Assembly: GCA_963773735.1 (NCBI GenBank)
Contig: CAVZCK010000028.1
Span: 1-64,000 of the forward strand
Source of the DNA: CAVZCK01 sp963773735
GTDB taxonomy: Bacteria; Pseudomonadota; Alphaproteobacteria; Rhizobiales; Rhodomicrobiaceae
Direction: 5' to 3'
Length of the DNA: 64,000 nucleotides
Shown here: one piece after another, positions 45,632 through 54,494 of the stretch
Position numbering within the stretch: the first letter of the stretch is position 1
How the letters are laid out: the number at the start of each line of letters is the position of its first letter
Notes under the pieces: model-generated
Database searches by the model: none
What the model saw: only the letters and a program-made list of their open reading frames with translations
What the model was told of the DNA's origin: nothing
Position numbers and translations under genes: made by a program

Positions 45632-46135
45632 TCAGCGGACCATGAAGATCGAAGGAGCCACGCAAAGCGCGGCAAGACCGATGGGTATCGCATAAGGGCA
45701 AAGGCCGTTACGCGCCCAGCGGCTCATCTTTCCGATCACCGGCCAGCCCGCGATCGTCGGATAATACGGGAGCATGGACCGCAGCCCGATCAGAGACAGC
45801 GCGAAGACACCGCCGAAAATCGCAAACAGCAGAATGAAGACCGTACCATGAGACGGTCCGGCCCAGACGGTGAGGGCTGTGAGAAATTTGACGTCCCCCG
45901 CGCCCACCCAGCCGAGCCCAAAGGAAGCAAACAAAAGCACGAAGACGACGCCCGCAATTATGACATGCGGCCAAACGGCCGGTATGCCGCCCAACAGAGC
46001 GTACACCGCAAAGCTGACGACGAGCACGATCGAAACGATATTCGGAATTCTAAGGCTGGTAATGTCGGAGATGATCGCAAAGATCACGCAGAACACGAAT
46101 ATCAATGCGAAGATGATCTGCAATGTCTCGTTCAC
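45632..46135 (-). CDS. cpaA: Prepilin peptidase CpaA/TadV (A24 family)
   Basis: A 167-residue aspartic prepilin peptidase with five or six transmembrane helices. The two catalytic aspartates are in ISDITSLRIPN (about residue 24) and WVGAGDVKFLTAL (about residue 78), the GxGD motif. It should cleave the Flp prepilin at 37151. It is unusual in lying at the end of the locus on the opposite strand, convergent with tadD, rather than between pilin and cpaB. It ends 43 bp from the tadD stop. Confidence 0.93.
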   Translation of the reverse strand: MNETLQIIFALIFVFCVIFAIISDITSLRIPNIVSIVLVVSFAVYALLGGIPAVWPHVIIAGVVFVLLFASFGLGWVGAGDVKFLTALTVWAGPSHGTVFILLFAIFGGVFALSLIGLRSMLPYYPTIAGWPVIGKMSRWARNGLCPYAIPIGLAALCVAPSIFMVR

Positions 46136-46150
46136 GGGGCCTACCGTTCG

Positions 46151-46549
46151 TTATTGAGTCTCGGGTGGTTCCGGCAGGTCCATCCAGGCGGTAAAGTCAC
46201 CATATTCGAACAGCCTGTCGCCGTCATCGTGCCACTTGTTGAACGCGGCGTTCCAATAGCCGACGATCATGCCGCTCTGACGGCAGAATCCGTCCTTCTT
46301 GTAGAGCAGAACCGGCTGCTCCGTCCTCTGATGCGTTGAAACCCGTTGCCAGACGGCCCCCTTCGTTCCTTGGGGCTCCCAATCGCCGCACCAATGGTAT
46401 GGCCGCGTCCGGAACCAGGAAAAATTTTCGCGCGGCGGATGACGCCGGCACTCGCCGCTTTTATCATCGAAATAGAAGCGGTTTTCCGTATCCGCATCCT
46501 GACAGAAATAACGGCAATTCGCGCAGAGCATTTTCTTGCGATCGATCAT
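46151..46549 (-). CDS. Small Cys-containing protein of unknown function
   Basis: About 132 residues from the Met at 46549 (MIDRKKMLCANC). It has CANCRYFCQDAD (CxxCxxxC), then GECRRHPPRENFSW and HWCGDWEP; the spacing suggests a metal-binding knuckle. The centre and C-terminus are polar and aromatic (GYWNAAFNKWHDDGDRLFEYGDFTAWMDLP), with no signal or membrane helix. I recognise no named family with confidence. It is 15 bp upstream of cpaA on the same strand, so the two may be co-transcribed. Confidence 0.6.
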   Translation of the reverse strand: MIDRKKMLCANCRYFCQDADTENRFYFDDKSGECRRHPPRENFSWFRTRPYHWCGDWEPQGTKGAVWQRVSTHQRTEQPVLLYKKDGFCRQSGMIVGYWNAAFNKWHDDGDRLFEYGDFTAWMDLPEPPETQ

Positions 46550-46622
46550 GACTAAGCTGGCCAATGTTTACCGGTCTTCGTTCCCTGTAGGGGCGGCCCA
46601 GCGCCAAGAGACGCCCGCAATG

Positions 46623-47732
46623 CTACGCCGCCTTGTTCTTGAGTGAGATGGATGGCGAGGCGTTGACGAACTCGGCGGCAAGCCGGTTGAGGATCGAGGC
46701 CAGCTCGTGGGCCGGCGAGCCACCCTGTTCCGGACGCCCCACCGCAACCCGTGCCGCCAATTTTCTGAGCAGGCGAGCGGCCCTCTGAAAGCGGCGCGTC
46801 TGCCAGCCCTGAATCAGGCCGGTCATCGCGCTTTCCGCCGCCTCGACATTGCTTTGCTGATGCAGTTGCCGCGCGTCCTCCTGATCGCTGGCGAGGAGCG
46901 ACTGGATAGCGTCCCGCAACGAGATGAGGACCACATCGTCGAACAGTGTCGACGCTTGATGGCGAAGCCGCGCCATGATTTTGGCCTCATCCTTGCCGTG
47001 GCGGATCGCATCCTTATAGGTGACGAGCATCAGCGCCGTCCTGCGGCGGCCGGCTGGTATGCGCTTCCAGGACGCGGCCTCGCTTTCCTTCCAGGCCTGC
47101 GTCGCAAGTGTGCACCAGATCGTCATATCGACTTGACGGAATGCGCGGCTCGACGGACTGCCCGCCGGTCCTTCCGGGTGGGCGCGCACCTCGACGATCT
47201 CCACATTGCGGAGAAAGCCGAGCGGGAGGCAGATTTCGATCAGCTTGGACGGCGCCTGGGGTTCCGGGCGCACGGCAAACATCAGATGCCCCGGTGTGGC
47301 GGACTTCTGGCTGCCGGGTGCTTTTGCGCTGCGGGCATCGTAGATCACGCCGGAGCTTGGCGGTGCGCCCCGCATCTCCGGCTTCACCAGCCGGCCGAAT
47401 GCTTTCGACGTCAACCGGTTTCGCGTGCCGTCGGATTTGACGGCATGAACGGACGCTTCGGCGGCATAACGGATGAGAAGCTCGGTGCCTTCGCCGGCAA
47501 AGCCGCCCGACGGCAGCACCTGATGCTTCAAAAGATAGTTGATCAGCAAAGACTTGCCGGAATTCTGCTCGCCGAGCACGCCCAGCCGGACCGGCCGCGA
47601 CAGGCCGCGCTCGATGCGGGCGAGCGCAAGGTGCACCGGCGCAAACCGCGCCGCCGCCCGCCCGCCGAGATTGCCCAGCGCGAGGCGGATCGCCCTCAGC
47701 TCCGACAGCAGATTATCTTCGGTCATCGGCAC
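46623..47732 (-). CDS. Small dynamin-like GTPase-domain protein with degenerate motifs
   Basis: A 369-residue P-loop protein. Walker A is LGVLGEQNSGKSLLINYLL (about residue 52). The usual switch motif DTPG is not visible: the corresponding strand reads IVEVRAHPEGPAG. The G4 region is LMLVTYKDAI, with a Lys-Asp pair. The C-terminal half is helical (MARLRHQASTLFDD; ESAMTGLIQGWQTRRFQRAARLLRKLA). It lies 13 bp downstream of a large dynamin-like GTPase on the same strand, so the pair is an operon. Tandem large/small bacterial dynamins act as hetero-oligomers on membranes. A role here is inference. Confidence 0.75.
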   Translation of the reverse strand: MPMTEDNLLSELRAIRLALGNLGGRAAARFAPVHLALARIERGLSRPVRLGVLGEQNSGKSLLINYLLKHQVLPSGGFAGEGTELLIRYAAEASVHAVKSDGTRNRLTSKAFGRLVKPEMRGAPPSSGVIYDARSAKAPGSQKSATPGHLMFAVRPEPQAPSKLIEICLPLGFLRNVEIVEVRAHPEGPAGSPSSRAFRQVDMTIWCTLATQAWKESEAASWKRIPAGRRRTALMLVTYKDAIRHGKDEAKIMARLRHQASTLFDDVVLISLRDAIQSLLASDQEDARQLHQQSNVEAAESAMTGLIQGWQTRRFQRAARLLRKLAARVAVGRPEQGGSPAHELASILNRLAAEFVNASPSISLKNKAA

Positions 47733-47745
47733 CGTTCCGGCACCT

Positions 47746-49905
47746 CTATTTGCTGATCATCTGAATACATTGCCGCCGGATCGCCGACGCCTCGGTGCTC
47801 AGTGCCTCGCAGCGAGCCAAATGCTGGCGGCACTCGGTCAGGAACTGCTCCCAAAAGAACGGGGCCACCCACTCCTTGCGGGCATCGACGCGCCCCATCA
47901 TAGTCTTGCGCGCGCTGACCAGCTCCTGCAACTGCTGCGCTATCGGGTAGATGGCGCTGTAGCTCAGATGGCGCAGCCGGTGCAGCGCGTCGGACACATG
48001 CTCGCGCTGCGTCGCCTCGGCGAGTTCGAAAAGCTCCCCGATCAGATCGAGGAAAGAGCTCGCGACGAGCGCCTTGAACTTGTCCGCCTCCGCGGCATTG
48101 ATTTCGCTGGCGTGGGCGCGCGCGTCCCAATAGCGGTCGATGTCGAGACTGGTGATCTTGCTCAGCGGCAGGATCGACGGCGGCGGCAGGCTGCCCGACT
48201 GAATGCCGAAGCGAACGACGTCATCAAGGTCCGGCAGGGCATTTTTTACCGTCTCGCGCAGCATCGCCTCGGCGTCCTGCTGCCGCGCGACGAACTGCTT
48301 GGAAATTTCCGTGATGTATTTGTAGAAATCTTCGGCGAGCTGCGAGCGGAGCTGGAACATCTGCTCCTGGAATTCGCTGCGAAACGCCGCGTATGAGCCA
48401 TATTGAGTCAGTTTTTCGCGCTGCTGCTCGGCAAAATTATTGACCGTATAGATCATGAACCGGCGCAGCCGGCCGATTTCCTCTCTGATCATATCGGTGA
48501 AATCGCGTTCGCGCGCCGCCAGCGCGCCCTCGACCTGCGCCAGCAAATGCTCAAGCCGCTGCAGGCTGCGGCTCGCCCGCCCGCGAAGCCAGCTATCCCC
48601 GCTATCGCCGCCTTGAAGCGAGTTGATGCCATAGCGGGTCGACGTCGCGGTGTTTTCCGCAATGGCGCCGAGCGTCGAGGCGGCGGGCAGCAGGCGCTCC
48701 GCCGTCACCGAATGCCCGATGAGCTGGGAAATTGCCGAGACGATGGCCGGAATGCCCGAGGCGCGATAGAGCAGCTTTGCCGCCCGCTCGGGTGGCCATT
48801 CGCTTTGCGGCCGCTCGAAGCCGATCTCGCCGCGCCGGGCCATATCCGCGGCGTAATCGGCGAAGGACGACGACAGCATCGCCTTGATCTCATGCGCTTC
48901 ACCCGCAAGCGCGATATTGCCCCAATGCGCGCTCGCCAGAATCACCGGGATCTCGGCGTGGGGAAATTCACGCTTGAGGCTGGCGCGGACATAGGCGGCG
49001 AGGCGGTCCGCCTCGCCGGACGCCATATTGACGAGGTCGATGCGATTCACGACCGCGATGATGCGGTCCTTCTGCAGGCCCTTGAGCATCCGCAACAGGG
49101 CGAGATCGCTCTTGGAGAGCGGCTGCTGCGCCGTGAGCACGACCAGATAGATGTCGGCCTCGCCAAGATTGCCGTGGGTGATCTCGTCGCGGACCAGGAA
49201 CGGATCGTTCACGCCCGGCGTGTCGATGACGACCGACGGGTAGCCGAGCGGCTGCCCTTCGAGGAACACTTCCGCCGTTTTCGTGATGTCGGAAAAGTGG
49301 CGGCCGTCACCCTGGTCGGATGAGCCATCGCCATAGTCTCCGGCACTGACATAGCGCTCCAGGAGCCCGTCGGTGACGGATGAAAACAGGTGGTGCTTGC
49401 CCAGCAGCGACTGATATTGCGCCCCGAGCCGCAGCTCGGCGCGCTTGCGAAGCTCCTCAAGCGGCTCTTCGAGCTGGTCGGGCGTGATCGCGGCGTTGCG
49501 CTCCATGGTCATGGCGCCGGCGCGGCCGCCCGACATGATGCGCTCCCATTCGTCGTCGCTGAAGAACTGAAACAATGCTGTGTTATTACGCTCGGCGGGC
49601 GCCCCGAAATAGAGCTTGGTGATCACCGCCGTCGAGGGATTGATATCGGTCGGCAGCAGATCCGGGCGGCGGATCAAGGCGTTGATCAGCGAACTCTTTC
49701 CAGCCTTGATCTGGCCGATCACGGCGATACGGCAGCTATGAGACTCGAGCTCGCTCAGCAGCGAGTTGACGAAGACGCCGATCCGGCTGTGGATCGCACT
49801 TTGCAGATCCTCACCAAGCTCAAGCACGCGGCGCTTCATGTCCCCCAGCCGGGAGGTGATGCGCACATCGGTCAGGCTGGCGAAATTTTCAGCCGCAGCC
49901 GTCAT
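47746..49905 (-). CDS. Dynamin-family GTPase (bacterial dynamin-like protein)
   Basis: About 719 residues from the Met at 49905 (a longer in-frame start is possible). GTPase motifs: G1 IAVIGQIKAGKSSLINAL (about residue 50), G2 Thr in DINPSTAVITKL, G3 VVIDTPGVNDPFLV, G4 IAVVNRIDLVNM (Asn-Arg-x-Asp). The rest is long helical stalk (LEHLLAQVEGALAARERDF; QLRSQLAEDFYKYITEISKQ), as in bacterial dynamins that bind membranes; a short paddle-like hydrophobic piece is not obvious. It is upstream of the smaller GTPase-like gene. Confidence 0.9.
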   Translation of the reverse strand: MTAAAENFASLTDVRITSRLGDMKRRVLELGEDLQSAIHSRIGVFVNSLLSELESHSCRIAVIGQIKAGKSSLINALIRRPDLLPTDINPSTAVITKLYFGAPAERNNTALFQFFSDDEWERIMSGGRAGAMTMERNAAITPDQLEEPLEELRKRAELRLGAQYQSLLGKHHLFSSVTDGLLERYVSAGDYGDGSSDQGDGRHFSDITKTAEVFLEGQPLGYPSVVIDTPGVNDPFLVRDEITHGNLGEADIYLVVLTAQQPLSKSDLALLRMLKGLQKDRIIAVVNRIDLVNMASGEADRLAAYVRASLKREFPHAEIPVILASAHWGNIALAGEAHEIKAMLSSSFADYAADMARRGEIGFERPQSEWPPERAAKLLYRASGIPAIVSAISQLIGHSVTAERLLPAASTLGAIAENTATSTRYGINSLQGGDSGDSWLRGRASRSLQRLEHLLAQVEGALAARERDFTDMIREEIGRLRRFMIYTVNNFAEQQREKLTQYGSYAAFRSEFQEQMFQLRSQLAEDFYKYITEISKQFVARQQDAEAMLRETVKNALPDLDDVVRFGIQSGSLPPPSILPLSKITSLDIDRYWDARAHASEINAAEADKFKALVASSFLDLIGELFELAEATQREHVSDALHRLRHLSYSAIYPIAQQLQELVSARKTMMGRVDARKEWVAPFFWEQFLTECRQHLARCEALSTEASAIRRQCIQMISK

Positions 49906-50591
49906 TGCGGGCTCCGTAAATGCCGCAGCCCTGCCCGCCGGAACCTGTCCGCCGCGCGCTCGCTTATGAGATTTGGCCTCTTGTCTCGCATTCGAGGCAT
50001 CGGTCAACAAAACCCTTCAAATATGCGCAAACACAATGGAGCGGATGGGCTCAATGTCGAAACTCGATCCGCGCGAACCCTGACGTTGCTTTATATCATG
50101 TTTGAATGCGTTATGAATGTCAGACACCACATTCAATTGCGGCTGCGCAAAAATCATGCCTCCATGCGGGGCACTTGCTCGACCGAAACGGTGCAAGCCC
50201 CGAAAATTGCTGGGCCGCTCGCGCCTGCCCTCTCGATATCACATTCCCGCCGCCGCATCTGTCAAGCCTCGAACCGATTCCAGGCCAGCGGCCAAGGATC
50301 GCCAAAAACCGGCAAGATCGTCCGCAGTCTATCTCGCCCCAGTCGCCGCATTGGGGCTTTTTTGCGGCATCAGCATGGCATTGGACAATACCATCACCGC
50401 CAAGGATCGGAATTTCGTCGCACGAGGCCGACAAAGCGGCATAATGGCTGGATCAACCTGCGCTTAAGCGGAATCGGTTAAACGCAGGCTGATCTATTCT
50501 ATATTGCTAGAGACGCTTAACCGCCTCCAATTGGACGCGGGTTGCTCAGGCGCCGACTCCCGGCCCGCAGACATCAAGGGGCGAACACGAC
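49906..50591. other. Intergenic region between the dynamin gene and the Clp-fold protease gene
   Basis: About 690 bp between divergent genes. Open frames in 50106-50467 lack codon bias and family resemblance. A dispersed repeat copy lies at 50460-50545. The rest should contain both promoters, which I cannot place. Confidence 0.4.
50460..50545. repeat. Dispersed intergenic repeat, copy 1
   Basis: It shares with 58343-58446 the ordered blocks GCGGAATCGGTTAAACGCA (here; GGAATCGATCAAACGCA there), TGATCTATTCTATA, a CTAGAG/TTAGAG element, CTTAACCGC/CTTGACCGC and TCCAATTGGACG. Same orientation, about 75% alike by eye. Confidence 0.65.
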
Positions 50592-51449
50592 ATGGAAAAC
50601 GTCTTCTCCTGGATCTGGATCATCTTCCTGATTTTTGCCCTGCAGCCGCTCGTGACCGAGCGCATCCGGGCCATGCAGCGCGCCAATGCCATCCGCGCGA
50701 TCGAGCGGTCACAAGGCTCGCGGGTCATTACCATGATCCACCGCCAGGAACGGCGCAGCCTGCTCGGCTTCCCGGTCTCGCGCTACATTAATCTCGAAGA
50801 CGCGCAGACCATTATCGCTGCGATCAAGGAGACCCCAAAGGAACGGCCGATCGATTTCGTCATTCACACGCCCGGCGGGCTGGTGATCGCCGCGATGCAG
50901 ATCGCGCGTGCGCTCGACGCGCACCCGGCGCGGGTGCGGGTCATGGTGCCGGTCTATGCCATGTCCGGCGGCACGCTGATCGCACTCGCGGCCGATGAAA
51001 TCCTGATGGGCGAATTCTCGGTGCTCGGACCCATCGATCCGCAGCTTGCCGGCCTGCCGGCGGCGAGTATCGTGCGCGCCCGCGACAGCAAACCGGTGAG
51101 CGAGGTTCACGATCTGACGCTCGTTCTTGCCGATATGAGCGAAAAGGCGCTGGCGCAGGTCAAACGCGGGGCGATCGAGCTGACCAAAAAGCGGCTCGGC
51201 GAGGAGCGCGCGGCTGCGCTCGCCGAAAAGCTCGCCGGCGGCCACTGGACCCATGACTATGCGCTGACCTGCGAGGAGGCCGCCTCTCTCGGCCTTCCGG
51301 TGAAGATCGGCTTGCCGCAAGACGTGTTGAGGCTGATGACGCTTTACCCGCAGCCGGTTCAGTCCTCCGGCATCGAGTTTCTCCCCATCGAACCGGGAAA
51401 CGGACGCGGGCGTCCGCAATCCATTCCGTTGCCGGGAACGGCGCGGTAG
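50592..51449 (+). CDS. Clp-fold serine protease, SDH (serine dehydrogenase proteinase) type, membrane-anchored
   Basis: A 285-residue protein. An N-terminal helix (WIWIIFLIFALQPLV) anchors it. A crotonase/ClpP-like domain follows: VITMIHRQERRS, IDFVIHTPGGLVIAAMQIARAL (oxyanion-type Gly-Gly), VYAMSGGTLIALAADEI with the likely nucleophilic Ser in MSGG, and SVLGPIDPQL. The C-terminal part (WTHDYALTCEEAASLGLPVK) has the His-Asp-Tyr typical of the family. Such proteins resemble SppA/NfeD-type proteases that act at the membrane. It starts 10 bases after GGGGCGAA. Confidence 0.87.
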   Translation: MENVFSWIWIIFLIFALQPLVTERIRAMQRANAIRAIERSQGSRVITMIHRQERRSLLGFPVSRYINLEDAQTIIAAIKETPKERPIDFVIHTPGGLVIAAMQIARALDAHPARVRVMVPVYAMSGGTLIALAADEILMGEFSVLGPIDPQLAGLPAASIVRARDSKPVSEVHDLTLVLADMSEKALAQVKRGAIELTKKRLGEERAAALAEKLAGGHWTHDYALTCEEAASLGLPVKIGLPQDVLRLMTLYPQPVQSSGIEFLPIEPGNGRGRPQSIPLPGTAR

Positions 51450-51516
51450 CCGCACGCGGCCGGGACCGGAACGGACTTTTACGGTGAAGCTGGCTCCGCC
51501 GCGCCTGAGTGACCTT

Positions 51517-52035
51517 ATGAGTGCATTCCTTTATTTCGCTTACGGATCGAACCTGCTGACCACGCGCCTGCGCGAGCGCTGCCCGAGCGCCGCGCCTATC
51601 GGCCGTGCCGTTGCGCCCGGCCACTCGGTCTGCTTCAGAAAAGCGGGGCGCGACGGATCGGGCAAAGCGACATTGACGCTCGGCGGCGGCGCCGGTTTCG
51701 AGGCGATGGGCGTGCTCTACAGGATCGACCTCGGCGAGCGGCCGGCTCTCGACCGCGCCGAGGCGCGCTACGACCGGCTGGACGATTTCCCGGTGCGCAC
51801 CGTCCAAAGCGGCGCCAGCATCGCCGCAACCACCTATATCGCCCAGGCTGACGCCTGCCGGGAGGGCCTCCTGCCCCTCGACTGGTATCTTGCGCTAATT
51901 GTGGCCGGTGCGCGCGAACACGGCTTCAATGACAGCTATATCGCCATGCTCGCCGCCGTCGAAACGCTCGCCGACCTTGAGGCCGAGCGCGCCGGCCGGA
52001 TGTCGGCCCTGGCCCGGCTCCGGCGATTGATTTGA
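51517..52035 (+). CDS. Gamma-glutamylcyclotransferase-like protein (AIG2 fold)
   Basis: A 172-residue protein. The BtrG/GGCT signature FAYGSNLLTTRLRERCPSA starts at residue 7. VCFRKAGRDGSGKATLTLGGG follows. GVLYRIDLGERPALDRAEARYDR carries the conserved Glu equivalent to the catalytic acid (about residue 87 in the ALDRAEA segment), and YIAQAD ends the barrel. The C-terminal helices (YLALIVAGAREHGF) match GGCT-type enzymes that cyclise gamma-glutamyl amines. The substrate is not known. The start is the Met at 51517; 67 bp follow the protease gene. Confidence 0.87.
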   Translation: MSAFLYFAYGSNLLTTRLRERCPSAAPIGRAVAPGHSVCFRKAGRDGSGKATLTLGGGAGFEAMGVLYRIDLGERPALDRAEARYDRLDDFPVRTVQSGASIAATTYIAQADACREGLLPLDWYLALIVAGAREHGFNDSYIAMLAAVETLADLEAERAGRMSALARLRRLI

Positions 52036-52323
52036 GTCGTGCCCGTTTCATCACAGGCAGGGGTTTCCTGCGGGCGCTTCCTGAGCGCCGAACGAGCGCC
52101 GCAATGCCCCATATTTTTGCCTATTTGATTACCGTGAAAGACCTCATCCGTAGTTATCGTTAGTGTTGGCGCTTAAGACAATTCTCGCAAGAATATTCCA
52201 TAACGCACGGGAATCCCTAACTCATTGCCGGATCGCGCCACAATTCGCGCATAATCGGCCGCCAATATCCGTCCACGTCGTTGAGGGCAATTCGACACAC
52301 GTTCGACCGGGGGGCAGTGGAAA
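52036..52323. other. Non-coding stretch ending at a strong terminator; possible small RNA
   Basis: No open frame with protein character. The strand reads into the terminator at 52324-52357, and the GGCT stop is almost 290 bp upstream, far for its own terminator. A short transcript starting inside this region would fit, but I see no clear promoter. The GTTCGACC and GGGGGGCAGTGG segments are not recognised RNA motifs. Confidence 0.35.
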
Positions 52324-52357
52324 GGTCCGGGCTGGGGGAGTTGGCCCGGGCCTTTTT
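52324..52357 (+). terminator. Strong Rho-independent terminator
   Basis: GGTCCGGGC (52324-52332) pairs with GCCCGGGCC (52344-52352), nine pairs including one G-T, with an 11-base loop, followed directly by TTTTT. It lies between a forward gene and the convergent CYTH gene. The reverse strand also has a short T-run, so it may work both ways. Confidence 0.8.
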
Positions 52358-52390
52358 CCGGAACAGCGGACTTCATCTCATATCTGACGA

Positions 52391-52882
52391 TCAGGAGTGC
52401 TCGCCGGGCTTGATGCTGGCGTCGGGCAAGCCATTGACAGCAAGGCTCGCATTGGCATAGCGACCGTCGTCGGTGATCTCCTCACCGAGCCAATCGGGTC
52501 GCTCGAATTCCTGGTCCTTCTCATCGAGTTCGATCTCGGCAATGACCAGTCCTGCGAGCGCTCCGCTGAACACATCGATCTCCCAGCGTAGCCCGCCCAC
52601 GATAAGAAGGTAGCGTTGCTTTTCGATCACCGCGCCGGTACGCATCGACATCAGCTCTTCGGCATCGGCGACCGGGATTGGATATTCGAACTCGGCGCGC
52701 TCGATCTCGGCTTTTCCGCTCTTGATGGTCAACGCCGCGGCCGCATCATTCGCGATGCGAACGCGAACGGACGCCGCCGGGGTCACCGCCAGATAGGCCT
52801 GACGGATCTTGCGCGACGCCTCGGCGCCGCGCCTCCAATCCGCGCCAGCCGTGAGAAACCGTCTTTCAATCTCGATAGCCAT
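52391..52882 (-). CDS. CYTH-domain triphosphate tunnel protein
   Basis: A 163-residue protein starting at 52882. The CYTH signature MAIEIERRFL (ExExR/K) is at the N-terminus; the tunnel strands carry SVRVRIANDAAAALTIKSG, EIERAEFEYPIP, VIEKQRYLLIVGGLRWEIDVF and VIAEIELDEKDQEFERPDWLGEEIT. These acidic and basic pairs match the metal and triphosphate sites of inorganic triphosphatases (YgiF/ThTPase). Its substrate in this organism is unknown. It is convergent with the terminator region and divergent from serA. Confidence 0.9.
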   Translation of the reverse strand: MAIEIERRFLTAGADWRRGAEASRKIRQAYLAVTPAASVRVRIANDAAAALTIKSGKAEIERAEFEYPIPVADAEELMSMRTGAVIEKQRYLLIVGGLRWEIDVFSGALAGLVIAEIELDEKDQEFERPDWLGEEITDDGRYANASLAVNGLPDASIKPGEHS

Positions 52883-53146
52883 GAGCTGCGTGCGACAAAT
52901 CTCATCCACCGCTGTTCGGTGCCGGCCCAACTTAGGTCGTTTGTCGCAATTGCGTAAGGGGACTTTTCGGTTCCTGCGTCGTTCGACCGGGCGTATCCCG
53001 GCAAGCCGTAAGCCTTGACCCGCCGCGAGAATCAAGTCGCGGAAACCGGGAGCGGAGTGCGTCCGATGCGCCAATAAGCGGCACTTGAAATGCCGGCGGT
53101 TTGCTGTTCATTGTGCCGTCAATGGTCCAATTACGCCCGGAATCCG

Positions 53147-54395
53147 ATGACAACGACACTTTCACGCCCGAAACAGAAGATCAAAGTCTTGCTCCTTGAG
53201 GGCATTGCCGAGACCGCCGTCGCCGCGCTCGAAGGCGCCGGCTATACGAGCGTCGAACTTCGCACCAAGGCGCTGAAGGGCGAGGAGCTTCGGAACGCCC
53301 TGCGGGGTGTTTCCATGCTCGGCATCCGCTCGCGCACGCAGCTTACCGCGGAGGCGCTCGACGGGCAGCGCTCGGTCATCGCGGTCGGCTGCTTTTCCGT
53401 CGGCACCAACCAGGTCGATCTGCGGACCGCGCGCGACATGGGCATTCCGGTGTTCAATGCGCCGTTTTCGAATACGCGCAGCGTCGCCGAGCTGACCATC
53501 GCCGAAATCGTGATGCTGTTCCGGCATATTTTCCCGAAATCGGTCGGCGCCCATGCGGGCGACTGGCTGAAATCGGCGGCCGGCGCCCACGAGGTGCGCG
53601 GCAAGAACTCTCGGCATCATCGGCTATGGCAATATCGGCAGCCAGCTTGCCGAGCTTGCCGAAGCGATGGGAATGCGCGTCATCTTCTTCGATCCGACCG
53701 ACAAGCTGAACCGGGGCAATGTGCAGCCCTGCGAAACGCTGGGCGAGTTGCTCGCTGCGAGCGATGTGGTCAGCATCCATGTGCCGGAGACGGACGAGAC
53801 CAAAGGCATGATCGGAGCCGTCGAATTCAAGGCCATGAAGCGCGGCGCCTTCTTCATCAACAATGCGCGCGGCACGGTTTTTGACGACGAGGCGCTCGCG
53901 GAGGCGCTGAGGACCCGCCATCTCGCCGGTGCGGCGGTCGACGTGTTTCCCGTCGAGCCTACGGCGAACGGCGAGAAATTCGTCTCGCCAATTCAAGGCT
54001 TCGACAACGTCATCTTGACGCCGCATATCGGCGGCTCGACCGAGGAAGCCCAGCAGCGCATCGGCGCGGAGGTGGCGCGCAAGCTGATCGAATATTCGGA
54101 TGTCGGCTCGACATATGGCGCCGTGAACCTCCCGCAGGTGCAATTGCCGCAGCGCCCGACCGGCACGCGGTTCATTCAGGTGCATAAGAACCTGCCGGGT
54201 GAGATCAATCGGCTGAACGCGATTTTCGCCCGCCGTGAAATCAATATCGCCGCGCAATTTTTCCAGACGGACGGCCAGATCGGCTATGTGGTGCTCGATG
54301 CCGACGGGCAGGTCGAGGATGCGCGCGGCGTGCTGCAGGAAATCCGCGCCCTGCCCGGAACGGTCCGCGCCAGGATGCTCTATAGCCGCGGTTGA
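53147..54395 (+). CDS. serA: D-3-phosphoglycerate dehydrogenase with ACT domain, one frameshift
   Basis: First enzyme of serine synthesis (3-phosphoglycerate to phosphohydroxypyruvate, NAD+). Starts at 53147. The substrate domain has LLLEGIAETAVAALE and RSRTQLTAEAL. After GAHEVRGKN the frame breaks near 53608; the next frame resumes with the Rossmann motif LGIIGYGNIGSQLAELAEAMG. An extra A in AAGAACTCTC explains the break: removal restores GKTLGIIGYGNIG. NNARGTVFDDEAL and TPHIGGSTEEAQ carry catalytic Arg and His-related positions. The C-terminal ACT domain (about the last 75 residues) ends ARMLYSRG. About 415 residues, like E. coli SerA. Confidence 0.9.
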
Positions 54396-54401
54396 CGCCG
54401 C

Positions 54402-54491
54402 CTAGCGTGGACCGAAGTGCGAAGCGGTTTTCGGACAATCCGATGCCAAACAGCTAGAGCTGCGCTTCCGATTGCGAAATCGGGCTCTAGC
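54402..54491. repeat. Dispersed intergenic repeat, diverged form
   Basis: It lies between serA and the NodB-like gene. Segments CGAAGCGGTTTTCGGACAAT, CCGATGCCAAAC, CTAGAGC (twice: near 54451 and at the end, GCTCTAG) resemble the TAGAG-containing intergenic repeats of Rhizobiales. Similarity to the other two copies is limited to the TAGAG and CGATT pieces. Confidence 0.45.
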
Positions 54492-54494
54492 GAC

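Noticed and set aside
50106..50467. Two overlapping forward open frames before the Clp-fold protease
   Set aside because: They overlap each other in different frames and show no protein features.
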